From contig NZ_JAQBOF010000004.1 in assembly GCF_028288185.1 (NCBI RefSeq), forward strand, positions 113,187 through 177,186: DNA of 64,000 nucleotides, in the 5' to 3' direction. Below the pieces are notes generated by a model. The model was not told the DNA's origin and searched no databases. It was given only the letters and a program-made list of their open reading frames with translations. A program made the position numbers and the translations under genes. The stretch is from Mucilaginibacter sp. Its GTDB lineage: Bacteria > Bacteroidota > Bacteroidia > Sphingobacteriales > Sphingobacteriaceae. Shown here one piece after another: positions 46,454 to 54,994 of this stretch; the stretch's first letter is position 1; each line of letters begins with the position of its first letter.

Positions 46454-47359
46454 TTAATTTTTGGTTAATGCTTTAGTGATGATGGCTAGTTGCTCTTTGA
46501 GTTGATCGATCTGCTTTTGTTGGGATTGTAATTGAGCATCTTTCTCTATAAGATACAATGTCAACTCCTCTACTTTCTTGGTAAGCAATATATTCATCTC
46601 TCCTAAGTTGATGCCATTCTGTTTTACTTCTTGTTCTGATGGCATTTCAGGTAGATGCTGGTTCCTGTCTATGTACACCTTAACTTCTAAAATGGAAAGA
46701 AGCTTATACTTTGGTTTAAATACGTAGTCTGGCCAACCAATTAAATCTACTTTTACTTCTTTGGTGTGGATGGTGCCATTTACTGCAAGTTTAGCATCAG
46801 GCGTTATCGTACCAATTCCAACGTTGCCCGCAGTAAATACCGTATTATATCCACTTCGTGGCGTAATATCCAAGTTTCCAGTAGCATTGTCATATAATAG
46901 GCTTGCCTGATAATCTGCCTGACCTATGTATATTCCTCCTGCACCCCCAATCTGATTGGCTGCAAATATACTTCCTGCAACATCCAGTTTAGCTCCTGGG
47001 CTTGTGGTACCAATACCAACATAGCCATTACTAAATGCAAGAACATTGTTATCGGTATATCCTACCTTCTGAACAAAACGGTATTCAATAGCCGAGCCCG
47101 TATGATACATGTCAAGTCTTAAATTCCAGGTACCGGGAGTTCCAGCCCATTCCCATTGCTGCATTGAAACTGTTTGTCCTGTAGAAATGGGTTGTTGTAT
47201 TTCAAGCGGCGAGGTGGGGCTGGTAGTACTGGGCGTTCCAATCCCCACATTACCTGAATTAAGATAGTAATTGCCCGTTCCACTTACATTAGTCCATTGA
47301 GCATGAGCGATTTGTGTTATTGCAATAACTGCAACGAGAATTATATAGATTTTTTTCAT
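46454..47359 (-). CDS. VGIGTT surface protein, copy 6, intact, first in the array
   Basis: A 301-residue exported protein: signal peptide (IYIILVAVIAITQIAHAQ), WTNVSGTGNYYLNSGNVGIG (almost the same as the start of copy 1), middle units NGYVGIGTTSPGAKLDVAGS and GNVGIGTITPDAKLAVNGTI, neck YVFKPKYKLLSILEVKVYID, MPSEQEVKQNGINLGE and a coiled coil ending QSQQKQIDQLKEQLAI. It is the promoter-proximal gene of the possible 14-kb minus-strand unit. Its near-identity to copy 1 at the N-terminus and to other copies further on is a mosaic pattern. Confidence 0.82.
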   Translation of the reverse strand: MKKIYIILVAVIAITQIAHAQWTNVSGTGNYYLNSGNVGIGTPSTTSPTSPLEIQQPISTGQTVSMQQWEWAGTPGTWNLRLDMYHTGSAIEYRFVQKVGYTDNNVLAFSNGYVGIGTTSPGAKLDVAGSIFAANQIGGAGGIYIGQADYQASLLYDNATGNLDITPRSGYNTVFTAGNVGIGTITPDAKLAVNGTIHTKEVKVDLIGWPDYVFKPKYKLLSILEVKVYIDRNQHLPEMPSEQEVKQNGINLGEMNILLTKKVEELTLYLIEKDAQLQSQQKQIDQLKEQLAIITKALTKN

Positions 47360-47479
47360 GATAAGGTGGTATGTATTTATCAGCCTGCCTGATAAACTTG
47401 TACTAAAATAAATATTTCTTATTACTTTATATCAAATCTCGAAAAAGCTTTTGATTTAGCTATACCCTTTTAAGTGTTA

Positions 47480-47583
47480 TAAGGTTCTATTCCGGTGAGG
47501 ACTAATTAAAAACGCATTCGATTTAATTAGAGACAAGGATTTGTCACCTGATTAGGTAAACGGGGGATGAAATAGGGGATATA
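47480..47583. repeat. Dispersed repeat, left-end type (copy B)
   Basis: This segment matches 3570-3672 at about 90 percent by eye: TTCTATTCCGGTG, GACTAATTAAAAACGC, GACAAGGATTTGTCACCTG, then GGGGGATGAAATAGGGGATA. It stands just left of the acetyltransferase gene. The inverse motif occurs to the right of that gene at 48474 and 48594, so the gene is bracketed by inverted repeats. Confidence 0.7.
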
Positions 47584-47696
47584 TTTCTTCAAAACAATGA
47601 GCAAAAGTCCTTAAAGCTATTTATAGTAAGTAGATTTTGAGTTTATTAATAATAACGTTAGTATTGGTCCTTTACGTTATATATTTCCAATCCAAT

Positions 47697-48460
47697 ATGG
47701 GTGGCTCAGTTACAATATCATTTGAACCGAAGATTGATCAACTTAATCAAATTAAGGAATGGCTTTTAATCGGAGCCAAAGAAAAAAGGCACGCCGGGCT
47801 TTACAGTAATTGGGATAATGTGGAGGATTCATTTGGTCGAAATGAAATTGCAATAATATTATTATCAGAAATCCCATTGGTTTTTTGACGTGGTTAGGTG
47901 CTTCAAAGGTGGTTAAAATTCAATTAGCGGAAATTAGACCTGACTATAGAAGACTAGGCTTTGGTCGAAAATTGATAGAAGCAGTCCTTGTTAAATTAAA
48001 AGCGCTTGGCGCCATGGTGGTCTATCTCCAATGTCGACCTACAACTTCGGAGAAAGTATGGAAAAAGATTGGCTTTAGTAGGTATCCAAATATGCCTTAT
48101 TTTGATAATTTTAATGATAGTGAAAAAGGCCGTCAGCTTTACAGAGTTTTAGTGCCATTTGCTAACCCATTAAAATCAAGTAAGGCCAAGGAGAAAATTA
48201 GCATTTGGTGCGTTGAACGCTATCAGGCAGATCGCCTTTCTCCAAAATGGATATGGCCACTAGTATTTCAACAAAATACCCGCAAATTGCTTAAACCAAT
48301 TATTGCCCCTGTTAATCACAAATGGGACATAAACTGGATCGTTCATGATGAAGTAATAAAAAGCAGTGAAATTAAATACTTTGCAAAAGGGAATAGAGAT
48401 TTTACTGGATTCCTTATTATCGAAGATATGCCATCAATTAACGTTGTTTCAATTAGGTGA
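47697..48460 (+). pseudogene. GNAT acetyltransferase, frameshifted
   Basis: The first frame reads MGGSVTISFEPKIDQLNQIK and ends PLVF-stop; the second continues TWLGASKVVKIQLAEIRPDY, with acetyl-CoA motif RRLGFGRKLIEAVL and KKIGFSRYPNMPYFDN. A run of six T at 47881-47886 needs a seventh to join them as PLVFLTWLG. The joined product of about 254 residues has an N-acetyltransferase fold plus a C-terminal extension. Such proteins acetylate small molecules, proteins or tRNA-like substrates; the target is unknown. The gene is bracketed by inverted repeats, so it behaves like a cargo gene. Confidence 0.75.
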
Positions 48461-48471
48461 AGTCAAAACTA

Positions 48472-48652
48472 TATCCCCTATTTTATCCCCTCCTTATTGA
48501 TGTGTATCAAAGGGGCTTAAAGCTGTAAGAAATTGGGTCAAATTTTAAATAACCAATTCCTTCCAAATCGCTCCAAATCACGTCAAAACTATATCCCCTA
48601 TTCTATCCCCCTTGACGCAAAAAACGCCCTTTTCCTGTATGAAAAGAGCGTT
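48472..48652. repeat. Dispersed repeat, right-end type (copy B), two motifs and a hairpin
   Basis: The motif ATCCCCTATTTTATCCCC occurs at 48474-48491, immediately after the acetyltransferase stop, and again as ATCCCCTATTCTATCCCCC at 48594-48612. The second is preceded by CCAAATCGCTCCAAATCACG, as at 17240, and followed by an imperfect ACGCCCTTTTC hairpin (48623-48652). The doubled motif suggests a staggered deletion or two integration events. Confidence 0.65.
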
Positions 48653-48825
48653 AGGAGTGGTCTCAACGCCCCCATTATCGAACCTTTTTATAGAGGATTT
48701 TTTGAAGATAGTTGACTTTATCAATTCGAGTCCTTCTATCAAGGATGTCGTTACGCTTAGTTAGCATCTAAAGTATTACAAACTATAGTGTATATACATA
48801 ATAAGAATCTAACCAATCATAAACC

Positions 48826-48842
48826 TTAAAGTTACTTTAATA
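48826..48842. repeat. Dyad site TTAAAGTTACTTTAATA, left edge of the STAND block
   Basis: TTAAAGTTACTTTAATA is a near-perfect palindrome (TTAAAGT/ACTTTAA). It recurs at 59014-59031 and, in opposite sense, at 59039-59056, right after the last gene of a 10.2-kb block. The copy here ends 4 bp before the first gene of the block. Confidence 0.6.
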
Positions 48843-48846
48843 ACGG

Positions 48847-49577
48847 ATGACAGAAGTAAGCACGCAAAAGCTAACAGGACAAGTTATAGGCGGCAAGAAA
48901 GAAGGGGGGGGAATGGATAAAGTAAAGGTATATAAGGACCATAATAGCGCAAGGCAGATCATAAACGCCACGCTAAGCCTTGATCTTAGTTACATACAAA
49001 AGCATGCACCAATTAAGAAAAAGCCATATGCAACACATGGAGTACTTATTACCGACACCGGAACGCGAATATCATACGAATCAAATTATGGCAACGAAGA
49101 ACACTATAGTTTGGAAATCAATTATAGTGTAAGCTATGAGAGAAGCTATCAATTAACTGTAGGATTATTAGAAGTAAGCAGCAACTTAGGAAAAGGGTGT
49201 TTGCTGTACTTATCTGCCCCGTGACGGGCCGCACATGCCGGAAGTTATATAAGTTGCCTTTTTCAGACAAATGGGCCTCACGGCACGCTTTTCAGGGTCA
49301 GTTGTACTATCAAAATCAAACTTGTTCGCATTTGCAAAAGTATACCGAAAGATATTTTAATGTTAAGGCTAAATATAAAAAGCTTCAAAAGTTAAGACCT
49401 ACTAAATTATATAATGGAAAGGAAACCAAACGCTATATTAAAAGCTTAGACTTATTGGTGAGTAAAGAAAAAGCTTATAAAGCACTCTGGTCACAAGATG
49501 CAACACCCGTTGCCGTTCAGAAGTTGATGCCCAAAGAACTTATTGAGGGAATAATGTATTCGGGACTTTTTCAATAG
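48847..49577 (+). pseudogene. Frameshifted gene of unknown function with CPVTGRTC motif
   Basis: The first frame (48847-49224) gives MTEVSTQKLTGQVIGGKKEG, then YATHGVLITDTGTRISYESN. The second, from about 49197, continues FAVLICPVTGRTCRKLYKLP, HAFQGQLYYQNQTCSHLQKY and a basic C-terminus. A run of four A at 49191-49194 requires a fifth for one reading frame. The combined protein of about 243 residues has a Cys-pair followed by RKLYxLP and a second Cys/His segment, reminiscent of zinc-ribbon phage or mobile-element proteins. No function is claimed. Confidence 0.6.
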
Positions 49578-49788
49578 AAAACTACCCGAACGATACCGGT
49601 ATGCGATACTTTTTGTTTAGTATAGAAAGCAGTCTCAAATTAATAATCCTTAGAAATTTAGGCTGTAATTATAATTTAGGCGGCTTGACTATATAAACTT
49701 AATTGGTTTCATAATATGGTTTTATTACTGTCTATTATTATTTCCTAATTGTTTAACTTAGATATTTAATTCTGCGCCCAAACCAATT

Positions 49789-50787
49789 ATGACAAAAAAC
49801 GTAGGCCTCGACTATGGCTTAAAGCCTATTATGGCACTTATTTCAAATATTGAATTTCCTGATTTATTTAAGAAAGCAAATTGCACTGGGCTCATTTATG
49901 GGTTTTGTCCAAATACAAGTGGCGAAGAAATACCACATGAGTTATCTTTTATGATGGAAAATGAGAACTATGCAGAACAGTTTTTAGATGTCCTCATTCA
50001 ATGGAAGGATAGTTCTGGTGGCGATAGTAATGCAGTAGAATTGGAATTTGTTGAATTGAAAAATGGGGATTATACTTTAGTAATAAGTCCAGATAATCAC
50101 CTATTGATGAAACGTTTAGTACCCGAACATTTAGATGATAGAATCAATCCAAGATTAATCACAATGTCGCAGGGTAAAGGTGGAATGCGAATCGGTAAAA
50201 ATTATCTTACGTTTCGTGATAAGTATATAAAAGATCGTCGAATAGTTGTTAGGTATACACTATTTAAAGATGGCCAGTATATCAAGCAAAGTTCAAAATA
50301 CTTCGTAAAGACGGAGTTTCAGTTTTATACAGAAGATAACGTGCCGAATGACTCAAATGCAGTCTTAGCAATTGGTAATAAACCTGGGTTTAAACTACCT
50401 AAGCCACCCAAAATTGAGATTAACAATGAAAACCTCTTAACAAGACGACATTCAGAATTGAAGTATTTTTTTCCAATTACACACGACAAAATTGTAAATG
50501 AGAAATGGTTAGAGAATATTATCACTACCATAAATAAAAATTACACAAGCGATCAAATAATTCAAGCTATTTGCAATCTTGTTTTATTTGAAAGACTACA
50601 ACGGCAAAAACCAATGGTAATAGATTTAAAATCGCCCGGTTATGATTTATCTATCCTTGAATATTTAATAGCTAATTTTGAGTCATTCGATTCTTATTTT
50701 CCAGAAGATAATTTTTTTACGAAGCAAAAAATAGAAAACCAAATAAGATTGGATGCTAAATTTTTAAAAGAAAGAATTAATATATAA
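49789..50787 (+). CDS. Unknown protein, first gene of the STAND operon
   Basis: A 332-residue soluble protein I cannot assign. It has no signal peptide or membrane helix. The N-terminal half is beta-rich and acidic (CTGLIYGFCPNTSGEEIPHE, VELEFVELKNGDYTLVISPD). A basic central stretch follows (GMRIGKNYLTFRDKYIKDRR), then a Pro/Lys hinge GFKLPKPPKIEINNENL, and a helical C-terminal third. It ends one base before the 151-residue gene, and all four genes of the group are spaced by one base or overlap, so it is almost certainly part of the same system. It could be a sensor, an effector or a scaffold; no nuclease or protease signature is evident. Confidence 0.7.
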   Translation: MTKNVGLDYGLKPIMALISNIEFPDLFKKANCTGLIYGFCPNTSGEEIPHELSFMMENENYAEQFLDVLIQWKDSSGGDSNAVELEFVELKNGDYTLVISPDNHLLMKRLVPEHLDDRINPRLITMSQGKGGMRIGKNYLTFRDKYIKDRRIVVRYTLFKDGQYIKQSSKYFVKTEFQFYTEDNVPNDSNAVLAIGNKPGFKLPKPPKIEINNENLLTRRHSELKYFFPITHDKIVNEKWLENIITTINKNYTSDQIIQAICNLVLFERLQRQKPMVIDLKSPGYDLSILEYLIANFESFDSYFPEDNFFTKQKIENQIRLDAKFLKERINI

Positions 50788-50788
50788 T

Positions 50789-51244
50789 ATGACAACAATA
50801 AGTTTATTAGCAGGTATATACACCTTTTTTCAGACGCATGAGGGCGATATTGCGAGTAAAATGATCGCAAGTGCAGGGTACGATATTTTAAAAAAGTCGC
50901 TTGATTTTAAATCCTTAAAGGACAAAATCGGCGGGTTCTTCAAAAAGAAAGAAGACCAAGACGAATTTATAAAGCAATTATGCGATGTGAAGATTGATAA
51001 TGAAACTAACACCGAACAATCTGTTAAATCAACGTATGAAAAAATTACTGGTGATACATTTCAACCGGAAATTATCAATCTGATAAAGGAGTGGATGAGT
51101 CAACATCATGGAGAAATTCAAAATTTAAACAATATCACTATATCTAACTCGACAGGATTCAATATCGGGGTACAAAGCGCACAAGGCAATATTGTAAACG
51201 TTCAGGGAGACTACAATATTAACCATAACAAGGATGAAGATTGA
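50789..51244 (+). CDS. Small partner with beta-repeat tail, second gene of the STAND operon
   Basis: A 151-residue protein. The N-terminal region is helical (LLAGIYTFFQTHEGDIASKM, DILKKSLDFKSLKDKIGGFF) and could be an effector-associated or death-like adaptor domain. The C-terminal 35 residues switch to short polar beta units: NITISNSTGFNIGVQ, GNIVNVQGDYNIN. Very similar units (GDIINVLGNLQVNG) open the STAND protein encoded next, which suggests the two interact through this segment. The stop overlaps the STAND start by 11 bases. The domain is not one I can name; adaptor role is inferred. Confidence 0.68.
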   Translation: MTTISLLAGIYTFFQTHEGDIASKMIASAGYDILKKSLDFKSLKDKIGGFFKKKEDQDEFIKQLCDVKIDNETNTEQSVKSTYEKITGDTFQPEIINLIKEWMSQHHGEIQNLNNITISNSTGFNIGVQSAQGNIVNVQGDYNINHNKDED

Positions 51245-54200
51245 AAAGCAAGAAGCCAGCGGGGATATTATTAATGTATTAGGAAACCTACAAGTTAATG
51301 GTGGCACGTTAAATGTTGATTCTTTATATGTCAAAACAGGTATAGAGGATGCTCAATTTTTATCCGATGTAAATCAACAAAGTTTAAAAGCTCAAAACGC
51401 CATTTCATATCTTGATTTTGTAATCACTGAATTTCAAGATAAATCTTTGGTGGAGCGAGCTGTTGTTGCGGATATAGTTGAAAGGTTAAAATCCATGGAT
51501 CAGCTTGCATTATATGGTATTCCGGGTTTGGGAAAAACTTGTGTTCTCTATCAATTATCGATCAAGTTTGAAAATGTAATTTATATTTCTTTAAGAAACA
51601 GATCATTATTGACGATCATTTCCCACCTTGCCAATAAAATAAATATAAAGAATGGTTTACCATTATTGAATGTTCATGATGTCGATGCTGGCTTAGAAAT
51701 TTTGCAAAACTTACTGGCTTCCTCGGAAATGATTTTCATGTTGGATGATTGTGAAGCCAATTCCGAAGCAGTCTTACGCTTGTCGGCATTAAAAAAGATA
51801 AAAAATCGCTTTGTTTATGCCTCACGAAACAAATTAGATTTCTTAATTACAAGCTTGCTAACAATTCCCTTGGAGACCTTTTCAGTCCCAGAAGTTCGAG
51901 CATTTTTATCAAATTATAAGATAGATTTGAGCTTATTAGTATTTAATAGGCTGTATGAGGCATCGATGGGTAATTCGCTTTATCTCTTTTATTATAGTCA
52001 ATATCAAATCACCCCCCTACCTGAAAGTATCAGCCAATATCATCAAGCTATCTGGGGTGGCCTAATTGCAAAGGAGCAAGAACTTTTAATATATATTGCT
52101 TTAGCAAGCAATCCTTTATCTATAACAACAATAAAAGAATTATTTGATATTGAGTATCTGACTGAAGCACAAAAATTTCTGTCTCGTCTTGCGCCATTAA
52201 CTTTAAGCAAAGAGGGAAGATTTGATATTTTTCACCCCGCATTTAAGGAATTTATTTTAGAACAAGTTGAGCGAATAGGAGCTAAAGCAACGTATCAAAA
52301 TAAATTAGGTAATTATTATCTTAAAAAAGAGGCATTTGTTCAAGCTGCTTATCTGCTAATTGACACAAATATTAAAGTGTTAGACAAAACCGGGTTTGAT
52401 ATTGTACATTATTTATTGGAGACAGGTGAACTGCAATTTGCTTGCCGTTTTATGGCAAAACTGTTAACCTTGAAAAGATCGACAGTAGAGAAAGGCTATT
52501 TACATTATCATTTATCGCTCACTTATAAAATGTTGAATGATAACAAACTCGCAACAGAACATCAGGAAATATCATTAGAACTATTTTCAAAGGTTCGAAG
52601 TAAACGTTGGTATTATGCAGCATTAATGGCCAAGGCGATGAACCTGGTTGAAGATGACGATCACATCGCTGGTTTGCAGATAGCTGACGAGGTATTAGCT
52701 AAAGTTAGAAAATTTGAGACTGAATTTGAAGGGCAATTGTTGGTAAATTTTTCAAAGATTTATGTAGACCTTCATGAATATGACAAGGCGGCGAAATCTG
52801 CAAAATTAGCTTATGACACTTTTGAAAAAAGCCGCAATAAATATGGAATGATTTCAAGTCTTGCAAATTTAGCGTCGTCATTGGGTAAATTGAATGATTT
52901 TTCCAGCCTTTCGGAAAAGTATGCGATTAAACTATTAGAATATAGCGAGTCCGGTATTTCTTTTCATATTCAACTTATTGCGTTGAATATCCTCACCAGT
53001 TTAAACAGACAGAAAAACAACTTTACGGAAGCTAAATTATATGGAGAAAAGGCTGTTCGCCTCTGTCAACATTATAAACTTGAAAGCAAGGCGATTCTCA
53101 ATCTGGTGAACTTTGGTAACATATTGAGAGATGAGGGAGATTTAGAAGGTGCCATAAAGGTTTACCATGAGGCATTATCTTCAACAGTACATTTAGGAGG
53201 AAAAAAAGACCAGTCGAGAATTTACTGGATACTTTCCGGCATTTACTCCGAACAAGGCAAATTGTCTGAAAGTATAACAAACATTGATGCGTCAATTACT
53301 ACTTCTAAAGAGATCAACTATTTGTATGGCATTGCACATAGCCTTGAAGAAAAAGGAGGAATTTTGGAAGCATCAGGTGATAAACCAAACGCTGCTATAG
53401 CTTATGAGGAGAGTACCAAATACTTTAGTCAACTTGAAAATTTTAAGAGAGAAAGAAGCAAGACACTGTCTAAGGCAATTATGCTTTATCTTGAGGTTGA
53501 AAATGATGCCAAAGCAAATGAACTTTTGCTTACGACTGTCAATGACCCAGAATTTTACAGCCTTGTAGAATTGCACAAATTGGTTAGCTCGAGTAGCACT
53601 ACATTAAACATTCATTTGTATTACTATGAATTAACCGGTGACTACTTACAGAAAGATTCGACTAATAATATGATTCAGGAATATCTTACCTATTTAGAGT
53701 ATTGTTTAAAGTATCCTGAAAAAAACGCCGATCATTTTTTGAAATTGTTATTAAGGTTTTCTGAACAATTAAACATCAATCGATTTGCAAAGACGATTTT
53801 AGCAATATTGATAGAACAATCAAAAGATTTGATTTCACAAAAGGCCTTAATGCAGGTGATGATTAAAATTAATACCAATTATAGTGTTTTTTTTTCCCGA
53901 CAGACAAATGATGAAACAATAATACTTGCGAGACTTAAACCGGGTATTAATATTGAAATTCATTCTTTCAAAGAAGATATTATCTGTAATAAACTTGCGC
54001 TAAACTTGGCGTTGTTTTTATTGGCTGCGCCTGAAATGATTGAAATTAATCGTTCAGTAAAAGAGAATCTATGTAAAGTAAGTATTTGGCTAAAATCGGA
54101 GGCTGAAAAAAATATACCGCAATTAAAATCAGGCAAAGTATTTAATAAGAACGTGCAGACGCTGCACATGGAGAAACGAGATTATACTGTTTCTGATTTT

Positions 54201-54473
54201 ATTTTTGTTGGTGACGATTACGAACATTTTGCAGACCTGGTTATCGACCCCAACAATAAATGTAATATGTATTTCTTAAGCAGTACAATAAAAGGAATGA
54301 TAGAACATTTGCACCACTTTAAAATTTCGAATGCTAAATACACAAAACCTATTACACGCAAATTAGCCTTCTTTTTCGGCTATACTCATATTGAGGAACT
54401 CAAAGCCCAAAAACTAAACTACTCAGTTGATTTAAAATTACTTGACGAACTGATTAAAAACCCTGTGGAATGA
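51234..54473 (+). CDS. STAND NTPase with TPR-like repeats, central gene of the conflict operon
   Basis: A 1079-residue protein of the STAND (NB-ARC/NACHT-like) class. After a 35-residue polar beta-repeat start come Walker A GIPGLGKT (95-102), Walker B MIFMLDDCEAN (about 166-175), a sensor-like VYASRNKLDF and GNSLYLFYY. A winged-helix segment follows (IALASNPLSITTIKELF). From about residue 350 to 850 helical repeats of TPR character appear (SKIYVDLHEYDKAAKSAKLA, NLVNFGNILRDEGDLEGAIK, EEKGGILEASGDKPNAAIAY). The last 200 residues are a separate domain of unknown type. Such proteins sense a foreign or stress signal through the repeats, oligomerise with ATP and activate an effector. There is no nuclease, TIR or protease domain in the same chain, so the effector is probably a partner. 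Confidence 0.85.
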   Translation: MKIEKQEASGDIINVLGNLQVNGGTLNVDSLYVKTGIEDAQFLSDVNQQSLKAQNAISYLDFVITEFQDKSLVERAVVADIVERLKSMDQLALYGIPGLGKTCVLYQLSIKFENVIYISLRNRSLLTIISHLANKINIKNGLPLLNVHDVDAGLEILQNLLASSEMIFMLDDCEANSEAVLRLSALKKIKNRFVYASRNKLDFLITSLLTIPLETFSVPEVRAFLSNYKIDLSLLVFNRLYEASMGNSLYLFYYSQYQITPLPESISQYHQAIWGGLIAKEQELLIYIALASNPLSITTIKELFDIEYLTEAQKFLSRLAPLTLSKEGRFDIFHPAFKEFILEQVERIGAKATYQNKLGNYYLKKEAFVQAAYLLIDTNIKVLDKTGFDIVHYLLETGELQFACRFMAKLLTLKRSTVEKGYLHYHLSLTYKMLNDNKLATEHQEISLELFSKVRSKRWYYAALMAKAMNLVEDDDHIAGLQIADEVLAKVRKFETEFEGQLLVNFSKIYVDLHEYDKAAKSAKLAYDTFEKSRNKYGMISSLANLASSLGKLNDFSSLSEKYAIKLLEYSESGISFHIQLIALNILTSLNRQKNNFTEAKLYGEKAVRLCQHYKLESKAILNLVNFGNILRDEGDLEGAIKVYHEALSSTVHLGGKKDQSRIYWILSGIYSEQGKLSESITNIDASITTSKEINYLYGIAHSLEEKGGILEASGDKPNAAIAYEESTKYFSQLENFKRERSKTLSKAIMLYLEVENDAKANELLLTTVNDPEFYSLVELHKLVSSSSTTLNIHLYYYELTGDYLQKDSTNNMIQEYLTYLEYCLKYPEKNADHFLKLLLRFSEQLNINRFAKTILAILIEQSKDLISQKALMQVMIKINTNYSVFFSRQTNDETIILARLKPGINIEIHSFKEDIICNKLALNLALFLLAAPEMIEINRSVKENLCKVSIWLKSEAEKNIPQLKSGKVFNKNVQTLHMEKRDYTVSDFIFVGDDYEHFADLVIDPNNKCNMYFLSSTIKGMIEHLHHFKISNAKYTKPITRKLAFFFGYTHIEELKAQKLNYSVDLKLLDELIKNPVE

Positions 54474-54892
54474 CTGAATTAAATCAAATTTTCGAGCATG
54501 CGACAAAATTATTTTTTAATGCAGCTCGCAATAGCAGCGAAGCATCTGGCATAGGCATTTCATTTGCTAACAGCGAATATCCCAAAGAGGCTTATCAGCT
54601 TATAAAGGCTAATTTCCCGGACAAACTTTCGATAAATTTGATTGCATCTCCCTTTATTATTAAGATCATAGTAGAGGAAATAAATAGCAAAAAAGAAGTT
54701 TTTAGAGCCGTCTTAAACTATGATGAAACTGAATTAATTTACTACAAACAAAAATGCCCACCGGGAAGCTCAGGCTTTTTAGTTTTGGGTGCATTTCACA
54801 ACTGCCAATTTTATATCATTAATCCCGAGCCTCTGCAAAGCGATTTTCAACCATTTCAAGTTAAAAGTTATCATTTATCAAATGATTGTTAA
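54470..54892 (+). CDS. Unknown protein, fourth gene of the STAND operon
   Basis: A 140-residue soluble protein whose ATGA start overlaps the STAND stop by four bases. It has an alpha/beta look (FEHATKLFFNAARNSSEASG, YPKEAYQLIKANFPDKLSIN, FIIKIIVEEINSKKEVFRAV) and an aromatic beta C-terminus (CPPGSSGFLVLGAFHNCQFY). No catalytic motif is clear. The coupling means it is made with the NTPase and may be its effector, inhibitor or recognition subunit. Confidence 0.65.
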   Translation: MTELNQIFEHATKLFFNAARNSSEASGIGISFANSEYPKEAYQLIKANFPDKLSINLIASPFIIKIIVEEINSKKEVFRAVLNYDETELIYYKQKCPPGSSGFLVLGAFHNCQFYIINPEPLQSDFQPFQVKSYHLSNDC

Positions 54893-54994
54893 AAACCAAA
54901 CGCCCAAATTATGGAAACCGCTTATTTACGCAATAGTGGCATATATTTTTATTGACACCAGAAATTAAATGATTTTTGTCCCAAATTTCAATAT

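Noticed and set aside
48724..48745. tRNA fragment suggested by TTCGAGTCC
   Set aside because: No anticodon stem, D-arm or matching acceptor strand can be built around it; the match is one short T-loop-like string.
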